Source of the DNA: Verrucomicrobiales bacterium
GTDB taxonomy: Bacteria > Verrucomicrobiota > Verrucomicrobiia > Limisphaerales > JAQGOY01
DNA: 44,832 nucleotides
Direction of reading: 5' to 3'
NCBI GenBank assembly: GCA_028293375.1
Contig: JAQGOY010000278.1
Location: 1 to 44,832, forward strand
The first letter of the stretch is position 1, and each line of letters begins with the position of its first letter. The notes under the pieces are model-generated. The model did no database searches and was not told the origin of the DNA. It saw nothing but the letters and a program-made list of their open reading frames with translations. Positions 7,931 to 16,909 of the stretch are shown here, piece by piece. A program made the translations under genes and the position numbers.

Positions 7931-9865
7931 ATGAACCGTATTCGCCTATTGCCGGAACAGGTTGCCAACCAGATTGCAGCCGGCGAGGTGGTGGAGCGCC
8001 CGGCGAGCGTAGTGAAAGAATTGGTGGAAAATGCGCTGGACGCACAAGCCTCGCGAGTAATCGTGGAAATCGGGGCGGGAGGACGGAGCCTGATTCGGGT
8101 GACAGACAACGGGGTGGGAATGAGCAAGGACGACGCCCTGATGTGCCTGGAACGGCACGCCACAAGCAAGATCGAGCGCGCGGAGGACCTGCAATCGATC
8201 TCGACCATGGGTTTTCGTGGAGAAGCATTACCAAGTATTGCGAGCGTAAGCCGCTTTACACTGGTGACACGCGAAGCTTCAGACCAGAGCGGGGAAGCCA
8301 CGCAAGTGACCGTGACGGGTGGAAAAATTGCGAATGTTTCCACGGCAGGAGGCCCACCCGGAACTTCGATAGAGGTACGACAGCTATTTTACAACCTGCC
8401 GGCCCGGCGAAAATTCCTGAGAACGGAAGAAACGGAATCGGCGCATACCCAACATTACCTGACGCTGGTCGCGCTGGCCCGGCCCGACGTGGGGCTGACG
8501 TATGTGCGAGACGCGGCAACGGTATGGCAATTGCCACCGGCCCAGGGAAGAGATAAATTTGAATCGCTGCAGGAAAGAATGAATGCCGTCTCCGGCCAGC
8601 TTACCGGACTAATCCCGGTTTCATTCAGAGCAACCCTCCCGGAATTTTTCGGCGAGGAGGAAAGCGCTTCCGATAGGGTGGATCATTCGCTTCATATCTG
8701 GGGATTGATCGGTTCCCCGGGAATTTCGCGGTCGACCCGGGATGACCAGCACTTATTCGTCAATAATCGACCCATTGAAAATCGTGGGTTGAATTATTCT
8801 TTAATGGAGGGGTATCACACGGCGCTGATGAAGGGGAGATATCCGGTTTGCTGCCTTTTCCTGGAAATGCATCCCACCCATGTGGATGTGAATATTCATC
8901 CCTCGAAAAAAGAGGTGAAATTCCACCAGGAACGAAGTGTAAAAACATTCGTGACGGAAGCAATCAGACAAGCGTTGCTTCAATACCATTCCCGCCCCGG
9001 CGCTGTTCCAACCCCTGCCCCGGTAATACTCAGGCCAAAGATCGCTGAGGCACCCGATGTTTCATCTGGCGGCAATGAAGAACTTCCTGTTCCGCCGGAA
9101 ACAACAACGCCTCCGCTTGTGCTGCGGGGCGAGGCCCAGGCCCGGCTGGAGACACAAATTCCGCTGCCATCCCACCCGATCCATCCCTGGCCTCAACGGA
9201 CGGATCCCTTTCCGGGGCCGACATCCGCTTCCAGCCCTGCGGCTCCCATTGGCGGTCAAGCGCTGGCGGCCTCGCTGCTTCGGGTTCCGCTGCGTCTGGT
9301 GGGTGTGGTGGGGAGATTGTATGTGGTGTTGGAATCCGATAGAGGCCTGGTGTTGCTGGACCAACATGCAGCTCATGAACGCATCTTGTTCGAGCAGATG
9401 CTCGAGAGGATGCAGCAAAACAGCCAGGCCCCGTCGCAGCGGTTGCTGCTTCCAGAAACGATTGAGCTCTCCATCCGCGACGCAGAATTTTTAAAGCAGC
9501 AACTCGGCGAGCTCAGTCGGTTGGGAGTCGGTTTGAGTGAATTTGGTGAAAGAACGTTCCTGCTGGATGCTTTGCCACCCTTTGTAAAAGCGCAAAATCC
9601 GAAATTGTTTGTGGTGGGCCTGATCGATGAGCTCAAGTCCGCAGGATCCGAGGTAAATAGTCTAAGACTCGGAGAGCATGTGGTGGCAAAAACGGTTTGC
9701 CGGCATGCGGTGAAGGCGAATGATCCCCTGGGGGGGCCGGAACTGGAGAAACTGGTTGAAGACCTCCGGAAATGCGAAATGCCCTATACTTGTCCACATG
9801 GCCGACCCACGCTGATTGAGATGAATTTCCGGGAGCTCGAAAAGAAGTTTGGACGAAGTCAGTAA
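7931..9865 (+). CDS. mutL: DNA mismatch repair protein MutL (endonuclease type)
   Basis: The 644-residue protein has the GHKL ATPase N-terminus: NQIAAGEVVERPASVVKELV (13-32), catalytic Glu30, Asn34, TDNGVGM (58-64) and GFRGEAL. A proline-rich linker (about 340-440) leads to the C-terminal dimerisation domain. That domain carries the nuclease motifs DQHA-x2-E-x4-E (DQHAAHERILFE from residue 477), an ACR-like VCRHAVKAN and CPHGRP (from 621). By family knowledge these mark MutL proteins that nick DNA themselves, as in bacteria without MutH-directed repair. It works with MutS in post-replicative mismatch correction. It sits 15 bp after the kinase gene and is followed by a bidirectional terminator. 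Confidence 0.97.
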   Translation: MNRIRLLPEQVANQIAAGEVVERPASVVKELVENALDAQASRVIVEIGAGGRSLIRVTDNGVGMSKDDALMCLERHATSKIERAEDLQSISTMGFRGEALPSIASVSRFTLVTREASDQSGEATQVTVTGGKIANVSTAGGPPGTSIEVRQLFYNLPARRKFLRTEETESAHTQHYLTLVALARPDVGLTYVRDAATVWQLPPAQGRDKFESLQERMNAVSGQLTGLIPVSFRATLPEFFGEEESASDRVDHSLHIWGLIGSPGISRSTRDDQHLFVNNRPIENRGLNYSLMEGYHTALMKGRYPVCCLFLEMHPTHVDVNIHPSKKEVKFHQERSVKTFVTEAIRQALLQYHSRPGAVPTPAPVILRPKIAEAPDVSSGGNEELPVPPETTTPPLVLRGEAQARLETQIPLPSHPIHPWPQRTDPFPGPTSASSPAAPIGGQALAASLLRVPLRLVGVVGRLYVVLESDRGLVLLDQHAAHERILFEQMLERMQQNSQAPSQRLLLPETIELSIRDAEFLKQQLGELSRLGVGLSEFGERTFLLDALPPFVKAQNPKLFVVGLIDELKSAGSEVNSLRLGEHVVAKTVCRHAVKANDPLGGPELEKLVEDLRKCEMPYTCPHGRPTLIEMNFRELEKKFGRSQ

Positions 9866-9868
9866 AAG

Positions 9869-9899
9869 AAAAAGCCGCACGCTAGTGCGGCTCTTTTGA
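9869..9899. terminator. Bidirectional intrinsic terminator between mutL and tig
   Basis: An 8-bp stem AGCCGCAC/GTGCGGCT (9874-9881/9886-9893) with the tetraloop GCTA is flanked by A-rich sequence on the left and CTTTTG on the right. It can therefore end both the plus-strand mutL transcript and the convergent tig transcript. The U-tract is better on the minus strand. Confidence 0.85.
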
Positions 9900-9916
9900 T
9901 TTAGTTTCCTGAACCC

Positions 9917-11242
9917 TTAGGCTTTTGCCGGTTCAGCGCTTACTTCCTCAACTTTTGCGTTCTCGGCAAGAAAATCGAGGACTTTTTCGTTCAGTAATTG
10001 TTCGTAAATTTCTCCAAACCCGTCGCGCTTCTGCAACTCTTTGACAAGCTTATCGGGAGTCATGCCGTAGTTTTGGGCCATGGCAGTCACCCGGCGAAGA
10101 ACAGCGTCCTGAGTCACTTTGATTCCTTCCTTTTCGGCAATTTTCCCAAAGATAAAGGAAAGTTTAACGCGATCTTTGGCAGTGGTGTTGGCGGCGCTGT
10201 AAATCTGTTCCCTGGATTGGTCGATGATCTCGGTAGAAACACCGCGCTGCTGGTTCTCCTGAACGATATTATAAATAACGTTCTTGGTCTCCTGAAGGAC
10301 AATGCCCTCAGGCAGCTCACAGTTGACTCGATTCAAAAGGGTCTCCGCCAACTTTTGGCGAGAGTCGCGGGTCTGCTTAAATGTAAGTTCGTTCTCGAGA
10401 TCGCGGCGAATTCCTTCGCGCAATTTATCGAGACTCTCGGCGCCGAAAGATTTGGCGAACTCTTCGTCCACGGGGGTGAGTATCTTTTCCTTCACCTCGA
10501 CGATTTCAGTCTGATAGCTGCCTTTTTTGCCGGCGACTTCAGGGGTGACGAAATCCTGAGGGAAATCGATCTCAACATTTTTTGAATCGCCTGTTTTGAG
10601 GCCGATCAATTGTTGACCGAAACCGGGGATGAAAGAGTCCTTCTCGACGTTAATCCAGAAATTCTTCTGAGTGGTGAGGCCTTTGGCGGCAGTGCTAAAA
10701 TCAGTAATTGGCTTGCCTTCGCAAGTGCCGGTGTAATTGACCACGGCGATATCCCCTTCCTGGACGGGGCGGGTGACGGTCTCATATTTGGCCTGGCGCT
10801 CACGAAGAACCTGGATGGCTTTTTCCACATCCTCTTCGGTGACGATTTTGGATTCCTTCTGGACAGGCAAGCCTTTGTATTCAGGAAGCTCGAATTCAGG
10901 GGCAGTCTCAATAGTCGCGGCGAACTGGAGGGACTGACCTTTCGCAAACTGAATTTCCTCGATGTCGGGATATCCGATAACGTTCAATTTTTGGTCGCTA
11001 ACCGCCTGGCGGTAGGCGTCTGGAATGAGTTTCTTTTTAACTTCGTCTTTGATGTCGGCGCCGAATTTTTTGACAACCATGTCCCGGGGCGCTTTTCCCT
11101 GGCGGAAGCCGGGAAGGGTGACTTGCCGCTGGTACTCTTTGGTCATGGAATCAAAAGCTTCATCGACTTTTTGAGAGTCAATTTCGACACGAACCAATTT
11201 CTTACACGGGGCGAGATTTTCTACAGTTACATTCACAGGCAA
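9917..11242 (-). CDS. tig: Trigger factor
   Basis: The 441-residue ribosome-associated chaperone and peptidyl-prolyl isomerase has the N-terminal ribosome-binding domain with the signature PGFRQGKAPR (44-53), a central FKBP-like domain (about 160-245; GDIAVVNYTGTCEGK, FIPGFGQQLIG) and a helical C-terminal substrate-binding domain. Length and domain order are those of canonical trigger factor. It acts on nascent chains at the ribosome exit tunnel. It does not lead a tig-clpP-clpX cluster here, as it often does elsewhere; it is monocistronic, bounded by a promoter-like sequence upstream and a shared terminator downstream. Confidence 0.97.
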   Translation of the reverse strand: MPVNVTVENLAPCKKLVRVEIDSQKVDEAFDSMTKEYQRQVTLPGFRQGKAPRDMVVKKFGADIKDEVKKKLIPDAYRQAVSDQKLNVIGYPDIEEIQFAKGQSLQFAATIETAPEFELPEYKGLPVQKESKIVTEEDVEKAIQVLRERQAKYETVTRPVQEGDIAVVNYTGTCEGKPITDFSTAAKGLTTQKNFWINVEKDSFIPGFGQQLIGLKTGDSKNVEIDFPQDFVTPEVAGKKGSYQTEIVEVKEKILTPVDEEFAKSFGAESLDKLREGIRRDLENELTFKQTRDSRQKLAETLLNRVNCELPEGIVLQETKNVIYNIVQENQQRGVSTEIIDQSREQIYSAANTTAKDRVKLSFIFGKIAEKEGIKVTQDAVLRRVTAMAQNYGMTPDKLVKELQKRDGFGEIYEQLLNEKVLDFLAENAKVEEVSAEPAKA

Positions 11243-11305
11243 ACCTTTTTTCAGCTGTTTTACGGGTTGCCCGGAACCTCAAGGTACCTAGACAACGAGT
11301 TTTTA

Positions 11306-11334
11306 AGCCTATGTTGTGGTTAAGTTGACGTCAA
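11306..11334 (-). promoter_or_regulatory. Candidate sigma-70-type promoter of tig
   Basis: On the minus strand TTGACG (11329-11334) is followed, with exactly 17 bp between, by TAGGCT (11306-11311), about 64 bp upstream of the tig start. The -35 lies in a perfect 10-bp palindrome TTGACGTCAA (11325-11334), so the plus strand also carries TTGACG pointing toward the gene at 11417. Confidence 0.5.
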
Positions 11335-11416
11335 GCCCGTGAAACGGTGAATCGAGAGGCAAAATCCGAAGGGGAAGCACCTTGCAGAGAAGTGAGGAAC
11401 CGGATAAAAATCAAAC

Positions 11417-12244
11417 ATGTTCACCCGCAAAAATTTTGTCGCGACAGTTCTTTCGATTCTATTTTTGGCCGTGATAAGCCAAAGCGCGAAGGGGGCCGAT
11501 AAGAAACCAGTGCTTCTTTACAGCCGTTATTTCAACGCGGCGGGGGAAAACAGGTATCTGCCGGAGGGAAATTACACGGATATTTTGAAATTCGCACGCG
11601 AAGCGGGTTTCGAGTTGCAGGTACACAGCAATGAATTGTCCAACATCGCACTAAAAGGGGTAGACGTGGTTTTGATCGCGAACCCGAGCGATAAAGCTGC
11701 GGGAACCAACGCGACTCCGCACCATTTTGACGCCAGGGAAGTGGAACAACTGGTTCATTTCGTCAAGGCGGGCGGGGGACTGATCCTGATGGGAAACCAG
11801 GAGAATCACAATGTCGATGTGGCAGGGAGCAACCGTCTGCTGAAGAATTTTGGTTTAGAATTGGTGGATCAATACACGGATGCAAAACCGATCAGACTTG
11901 GCACGGATCATCCGTTATTTCCGGGACTTACCTGGGCTTACTACACCGGAGATCTGGTTCTTTTAGATCCCAAAAGCGGCGCCAGGCCCCGTGTGTTGAT
12001 TGCCAACGACAAGACGACTCCCCTGGGAGGACCGAGGAATCAAGAAGGAGCTTTGATGGCAGGGGCCGAGCCTGGCAAAGGTCGGGTGGTGGTGGTAACG
12101 GATGCGGGGTGGCTAACGAATGAAGCCTTGAACGGAAAAGGAATTGGGTCCGTGGCGATAAAGGGCCACGATAATTTTGAAATTTTTCGGAGAATGGTTC
12201 TTTGGGCAGGCGGTGGGCTCGTCCCGGTGAGTTCACCCAAGTAA
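11417..12244 (+). CDS. Secreted protein with class I glutamine-amidotransferase-like fold
   Basis: The 275-residue protein begins with a cleavable signal peptide (about residues 1-26; hydrophobic core VATVLSILFLAVIS, cleavage near AKGAD). The mature part has alternating strands and helices such as DVVLIANP, FVKAGGGLILMGN and RVVVVTDAGW. This pattern resembles ThuA/DUF4350-type flavodoxin-like domains related to class I amidotransferases, but no Cys-His-Glu triad is evident. Function is unknown. It precedes a sugar-catabolism cluster in the same orientation, separated by 142 bp containing a promoter-like element, so it is probably a separate transcription unit. A carbohydrate-related periplasmic role is inferred only from context. 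Confidence 0.75.
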   Translation: MFTRKNFVATVLSILFLAVISQSAKGADKKPVLLYSRYFNAAGENRYLPEGNYTDILKFAREAGFELQVHSNELSNIALKGVDVVLIANPSDKAAGTNATPHHFDAREVEQLVHFVKAGGGLILMGNQENHNVDVAGSNRLLKNFGLELVDQYTDAKPIRLGTDHPLFPGLTWAYYTGDLVLLDPKSGARPRVLIANDKTTPLGGPRNQEGALMAGAEPGKGRVVVVTDAGWLTNEALNGKGIGSVAIKGHDNFEIFRRMVLWAGGGLVPVSSPK

Positions 12245-12326
12245 TTTTCTGGGGATGACGCCCCTCTCGATATCCCGTTCGAGTGGGAGCACCTTCAGAA
12301 TTCCGGTCTTCATCGCGGCGAAGGGT

Positions 12327-12371
12327 TCAAAGTCCAATTAACTTTGACAGAATTCGGGTTTTCCCTAAGCC
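12327..12371 (+). promoter_or_regulatory. Promoter and overlapping operator-like inverted repeat of the sugar operon
   Basis: A 7-bp inverted repeat TCAAAGT-N7-ACTTTGA (12327-12333/12341-12347) overlaps a TTGACA -35 element (12344-12349), with a weak TAAGCC -10 (12366-12371) at 16-bp spacing. The epimerase ATG follows at 12387. A repressor bound to the repeat would block polymerase, which suits substrate-induced catabolic genes. The regulator is not in the window. Confidence 0.45.
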
Positions 12372-12386
12372 TTTGGCAAAATTCCT

Positions 12387-13232
12387 ATGAGATACGGCAT
12401 CAATTCCTTTCTATTTGTTTCCCCATTTACCACTGAAAGCGTAAAGCTTTTCCCCCAATTTAAAAAATGGGGTTTCGATTCCGTGGAAATTCCGGTGGAA
12501 GATCCATCGCATATTGACCCCGCAGCGGTCAAAGCAGCCCTCGATAAAAACGGCCTGGTGTGCGGTTCCGTCTGTGCCTGCATGGGGCCGGACCGGGATT
12601 TGCGCGGGACACCGGAACAGCAGCAAACGGGGTTGAAATACATGAAAACGCTGCTCGACCAAATGGTCATTCTAAATTGTCCTAAATTGATCGGCCCGGT
12701 TTACTCGGCGGTTGGCCGCGCGGACGCAGTTCCCGAAAAGGAATACAAGCAACAATGGAAAACTGTTGTTAAACATTTGCAAACACTTTGCAAGTACGCG
12801 GAGAAGTGCGGCCGCCAGGTTTGCCTGGAACCGTTGAACCGTTTCGAGACTGATTTTATCAATACCTGCGACCAGGGATTGCAGATGATCAAGGACGTGG
12901 GAAGCCCGGCTCTGACTTTGCATCTCGATACCTTCCACATGAACATCGAGGAAAAAGACCAGGCGAAGGCGATTCGCAAGGCAGGCAAACTACTCGGACA
13001 TTTCCACGCCTGCGGCAGTGATCGCGGCACCCCTGGCAGCGATAGCATCAACTGGCCCTCCATTAACAAAGCCCTGAACGACATCGGCTATAAAGGCGAT
13101 GTCGTGATCGAATCGTTCACCACGGATGTGAAAGTCATCGCCCGAGCGGCGGCGATCTGGAGAAGGATTGAACCGACCACCAATGAAATAGCGGTCAAGG
13201 GACTGAAGTTCCTCAAAGCCACCGTCAAATAA
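12387..13232 (+). CDS. D-psicose/D-tagatose 3-epimerase-family sugar epimerase
   Basis: The 281-residue protein is a xylose-isomerase-like TIM barrel. The metal ligands expected for D-psicose (allulose)/D-tagatose 3-epimerases are present with the exact family spacing: Glu148 (CLEPLNRFET), Asp181 (HLDTFHMNIEE), His207 (GHFHACGSDRGTPG) and Glu242 (VIESF). By family knowledge the enzyme interconverts ketohexoses at C3 using Mn2+ or Co2+; the true substrate may be another keto-sugar. No signal peptide is seen, so it is probably cytosolic, unlike the secreted proteins encoded just downstream. The stop codon directly abuts a possible start of the next frame, consistent with an operon. Confidence 0.87.
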   Translation: MRYGINSFLFVSPFTTESVKLFPQFKKWGFDSVEIPVEDPSHIDPAAVKAALDKNGLVCGSVCACMGPDRDLRGTPEQQQTGLKYMKTLLDQMVILNCPKLIGPVYSAVGRADAVPEKEYKQQWKTVVKHLQTLCKYAEKCGRQVCLEPLNRFETDFINTCDQGLQMIKDVGSPALTLHLDTFHMNIEEKDQAKAIRKAGKLLGHFHACGSDRGTPGSDSINWPSINKALNDIGYKGDVVIESFTTDVKVIARAAAIWRRIEPTTNEIAVKGLKFLKATVK

Positions 13233-13268
13233 ATGACTGCCGAACAGCGTCTGACTCCATATACATTT

Positions 13269-14006
13269 ATGAAAAAGTTCTTTTTCTCCCACAGTATGGC
13301 CCTTTTGGGCGCCATTGCCCTCACCCTTTCCACCACAACGAAAGCGGCTGATGGCGACTTCAAGCCGTTGTTTGATGGTAAAAGCCTTTCAGGCTGGGAC
13401 GGCAACAAGGAACTCTGGTCTGTAAAAGACGGAGTGATCCACGGGGAAACGATGGCTGAAAAACCGATTAAGGGAAACACCTTCCTCATTTGGACGAACG
13501 GCACCGTGGCCGATTTCGAGCTTCATTTCACCTACCGAATCATGGATAAAGACAACAAGGGTTTTGGAAATTCCGGCATCCAATACCGCAGCAAGGTGGT
13601 TGATCCCGCCAACTGGGTGGTGGGGGGTTACCAGGCCGATTTCGAGTTTGGCAAAACCTATTCCGGCATCCTATACGAGGAACGCTTTCGCGGTATCCTG
13701 GCGCAGCGCGGACAAAAAACGGTGATCAAGGATGACGGTGGAAAAACCAAGGTGGAGGTGGTCGGATCCCTGGGCAAGTCGGAGGACATCCAGGCAGTGA
13801 TCAAGCCGCGCGAATGGAACGATTACGTGGTCATTGCCAAAGGGAACCACCTGCAACACTTCATCAACGGCCAGCAAACCATCGATGTGACCGACGAACA
13901 ACCGGACAAAGCGGCCAAGTCCGGCATCCTCGCGCTACAGATCCATGCAGGTCAGCCAATGATCGTTGAATTCAAAGAAATCAACATCAAAACCATTAGT
14001 AAATAA
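13269..14006 (+). CDS. Secreted DUF1080 (3-keto-disaccharide hydrolase-like) protein
   Basis: The frame is open from ATG 13233, but ATG 13269 gives a normal signal peptide (MKKFFFSHSMALLGAIAL, cleavage near TKAAD), so I use 13269 (245 residues). The mature part is one DUF1080/LamG-like beta-sandwich: FKPLFDGKSLSGWDG near the start, then GNSGIQYRS, GGYQADFEFG and ALQIHAGQPM. Proteins of this family, abundant in Verrucomicrobiota, Planctomycetota and Bacteroidota, include enzymes that hydrolyse 3-keto-glycosides. The neighbouring epimerase and PVC dehydrogenase support a role in an oxidise-then-cleave sugar pathway, but the substrate is unknown. Confidence 0.87.
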   Translation: MKKFFFSHSMALLGAIALTLSTTTKAADGDFKPLFDGKSLSGWDGNKELWSVKDGVIHGETMAEKPIKGNTFLIWTNGTVADFELHFTYRIMDKDNKGFGNSGIQYRSKVVDPANWVVGGYQADFEFGKTYSGILYEERFRGILAQRGQKTVIKDDGGKTKVEVVGSLGKSEDIQAVIKPREWNDYVVIAKGNHLQHFINGQQTIDVTDEQPDKAAKSGILALQIHAGQPMIVEFKEINIKTISK

Positions 14007-14026
14007 TAATCGGACTCCCTGTCGTT

Positions 14027-16891
14027 ATGAAACGTTTTTGGCTGATAATTTCCGGAGCGATGCTGCTCACCTGCACTTCGGTGTGGGCCGATAAAAGGAT
14101 TGTCCTGATTGCAGGAAAACCGAGTCATGGTCCCGGTGACCACGAATTCCGCGCAGGCGCCCTGCTGCTCAAAAAGTGCCTGGATCAGACCCCGGGCATT
14201 CAATCGGAAGTGTATACCAACGGCTGGCCCGCCGATAACCATGCTTTTGATGGGGCTGATGCGGTGATGATTTTTGCTGATGGCGGAGGAGGGAACCCGG
14301 CAATCGTACAGGACCATTTGCAGGTCCTGGCTGGCCTGATCAAAAAAGGAGTGGGGTTGGGCTGCTACCATTATGCCGTGGAAATTCCCAAAGACAAAGG
14401 GGGTCCAGAATTTACCGATTGGTTAGGTGGTTTTTACGAAGACAGGTGGTCAACCAATCCCCATTGGGAAGCGGATTTTCAATCATTGCCAGAGCACCCG
14501 ATCACCCGCGGGGTCTCGCCGTTTAAAATTACCGACGAATGGTACTACAACATTCGGTTTGGGGCTGATAATAAAATCACCCCGATCCTCGTGGCGAAAC
14601 CCTCTGATGAAACGCGACAAGGAAAATCATCCTCCCCGCGCGGCCCGTATCCGCACATTGTGGCTGCGAGCGGTCGTGAAGAAGTGTTGTCCTGGGCTTT
14701 TGAGCGGCCGGATGGCGGTCGCGGCTTCGGCTTTACCGGCGGTCATTTCCACAAGAATTTTGGTAATGAAAACTTCCGAAAACTCGTCCTCAATTCCCTG
14801 TATTGGCTGGCCAAGGCGGAAGTTCCTGCCAAGGGAGTGGAATCAAAAGTGACCGAAGAAGAACTCCAGGCAAACCTGGACCCCAAAGGTCAACGGCCAG
14901 CTGCCACCCCGGCGCCGGTTGCAAAACCAACTTCTCAACTGGGAAACCAAAATCATCCCTTTGGTCCTGAATCTGCCGAGCAGGACATGAAGAAAATGAT
15001 TCCCGCGGATGGAGTTGCGGCAACACTTTTTGCTTCCGAACCGATGCTCTCCAATCCCACCGACATGGATGTGGACAGCAAAGGGAGGGTCTGGATTACG
15101 GAAGGGGTTAACTATCGCGTGTTTCAGAAATGGGGCACCCTTCGGCCTCAAGGTGACAGGATTGTGATCCTCGAAGATACCGATGGCGACGGCAAGGCCG
15201 ACAAATCGACGGTCTTTTACCAGGGGCCTGAAATCAATGCCGCCCTTGGCATTTGCGTATTGGGGAACAAAGTAATCGTCTCCCGTGCTCCGGATGTATT
15301 CGTCCTTACCGATACCGATGGCGATGGTAAAGCCGACAAAGTTGAAAAGATGTTTACAGGCATCAAGGGTGTGGACCACGACCACGCCGTGCACGCGTTT
15401 GTCTTTGGGCCGGACGGAAAGCTCTATTTTAATTTCGGAAACGCCGGCAAGGAAATCAAGCGCGGTGATGGTTCCCCGGTAATCGACATTGAAGGCAAGG
15501 TAGTTTCCGATGCTGGAAAACCGTTCCGCCAGGGAATGGTATTTCGCTGCAATGTTGATGGCAGCGATTTTGAAGTTCTGGCCCACAATTTCAGGAATAA
15601 TTACGAAGTCGCCATCGATTCGTTTGGAACACTCTGGCAGTCCGACAATGACGATGACGGCAACAAGGGTGTGCGAATCAATTACGTGATGGAGCATGGG
15701 AATTTCGGTTACACAGACGAAATAACCGGCTCTTCCTGGGGGGATGCCTGGAAAAAAGGTTCGGCCAAAGGAGCCAAAGGGGATGATAAAATCCTTTATG
15801 AATGGCACTCCATGGATCCAGGCGTGGTTCCAAACCTCCTCAATACAGGAGGCGGCTCTCCGACCGGCATTGCCATCTATGAAGGCAATTTGTTACCGGC
15901 GGTATTTCAGAATCAAATCCTTCACTGCGACGCAGGCCCCAGGGTCGTGCGCGCATATCCGACTTCACCCAGCGGCGCCGGCTATTCGGCGACCATTACA
16001 AATCTCCTGACCAGTTCGGATAACTGGTATCGCCCTGCTGACGTGTGTGTCGCGCCGGACGGTTCCGTATTCATAGCTGACTGGAACGACGCCGGGGTCG
16101 GTGGCCACAATATGGCCGACCAGGACGTGAACAAAATGAGCGGTCGCGTTTACCGTGTAGCGCCTCCCGGAACGGCCTACAAAATTCCAGCCTTGGATTT
16201 GAGCAACGCCGAAGGTTGCGTGGCTGCCCTGCGGTCGCCTAACCAGGCAACCCGTTACCTGGCATGGACCAAACTCCAGGAAATGGGAGGCAAGGCAAAG
16301 TCCGCTTTGAATAAAATGGCAAAGAGCAACGAACCCCGCATGGCTGCGAGAGCTTTTTATGCGCTGGCCAAAATCGATGGCAACGTGAAATCAACCGTGG
16401 AGACGGCGTTGAAAAGCAAAGACTCCGATTTGCGCATCACTGGCATCCGTATTGCACACCAATCCAATCTGGATTTGATTCCGTACCTCAAGAAATTGTC
16501 AAAAGACGAATCGGCGCAGGTTCGACGGGAAGTCGCCATCGCACTGCGTCACTCCACATACGCCGAAGCGGCAGATATCTGGGCAACCCTGGCCATGCAG
16601 CATGACGGCAAGGACCGTTGGTACCTCGAAGCGCTGGGAATCGGAGCGGATCAGCAGGACGAGGCGTTCTTTAATGCCTGGCTGAAAAAAGTGGGCAACG
16701 ACTGGAACACACCTGCCGGCAGGGACATCATCTGGAGATCCCGTTCGCCCAAGGCAGCGCCCCTGCTGGTAAAAATAGTAAACGACAAGCAAACCACTGC
16801 CAGCGATAAAGACCGCTATATTCGCAGCCTTGATTTTATCAAAGGTCCTGAGAAAGACGCTGCTCTTTTGGAATTGCTCGGCACTAATTAG
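14027..16891 (+). CDS. ThuA domain + PVC-type putative dehydrogenase + HEAT-repeat protein
   Basis: The 954-residue exported protein has a signal peptide (about 1-22; LIISGAMLLTCTSVWA). A ThuA-like domain (about 24-260) shows IVLIAGKPSHGPGDHEF, GLGCYHYAVE and GGHFHKNFGN. A beta-propeller of the PVC putative membrane-bound dehydrogenase type (about 325-720) contains SNPTDMDVDSKGRVWITEG and three DTDGDGKAD-like, possibly calcium-binding, repeats. The C-terminal 230 residues form HEAT-like helical repeats. Many relatives continue into a c-type cytochrome domain; here there is no CxxCH motif and a terminator follows directly. It is probably periplasmic and works in sugar oxidation with the epimerase and DUF1080 proteins; this role is inferred from context. 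Confidence 0.88.
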   Translation: MKRFWLIISGAMLLTCTSVWADKRIVLIAGKPSHGPGDHEFRAGALLLKKCLDQTPGIQSEVYTNGWPADNHAFDGADAVMIFADGGGGNPAIVQDHLQVLAGLIKKGVGLGCYHYAVEIPKDKGGPEFTDWLGGFYEDRWSTNPHWEADFQSLPEHPITRGVSPFKITDEWYYNIRFGADNKITPILVAKPSDETRQGKSSSPRGPYPHIVAASGREEVLSWAFERPDGGRGFGFTGGHFHKNFGNENFRKLVLNSLYWLAKAEVPAKGVESKVTEEELQANLDPKGQRPAATPAPVAKPTSQLGNQNHPFGPESAEQDMKKMIPADGVAATLFASEPMLSNPTDMDVDSKGRVWITEGVNYRVFQKWGTLRPQGDRIVILEDTDGDGKADKSTVFYQGPEINAALGICVLGNKVIVSRAPDVFVLTDTDGDGKADKVEKMFTGIKGVDHDHAVHAFVFGPDGKLYFNFGNAGKEIKRGDGSPVIDIEGKVVSDAGKPFRQGMVFRCNVDGSDFEVLAHNFRNNYEVAIDSFGTLWQSDNDDDGNKGVRINYVMEHGNFGYTDEITGSSWGDAWKKGSAKGAKGDDKILYEWHSMDPGVVPNLLNTGGGSPTGIAIYEGNLLPAVFQNQILHCDAGPRVVRAYPTSPSGAGYSATITNLLTSSDNWYRPADVCVAPDGSVFIADWNDAGVGGHNMADQDVNKMSGRVYRVAPPGTAYKIPALDLSNAEGCVAALRSPNQATRYLAWTKLQEMGGKAKSALNKMAKSNEPRMAARAFYALAKIDGNVKSTVETALKSKDSDLRITGIRIAHQSNLDLIPYLKKLSKDESAQVRREVAIALRHSTYAEAADIWATLAMQHDGKDRWYLEALGIGADQQDEAFFNAWLKKVGNDWNTPAGRDIIWRSRSPKAAPLLVKIVNDKQTTASDKDRYIRSLDFIKGPEKDAALLELLGTN

Positions 16892-16909
16892 GCAAACCTT
16901 CCTTTCCAC

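Noticed and set aside
14843-15808. 321-codon frame antisense to the ThuA/PVC dehydrogenase gene
   Set aside because: The plus-strand protein has clear domains across the same bases, and the antisense product shows no recognisable family.
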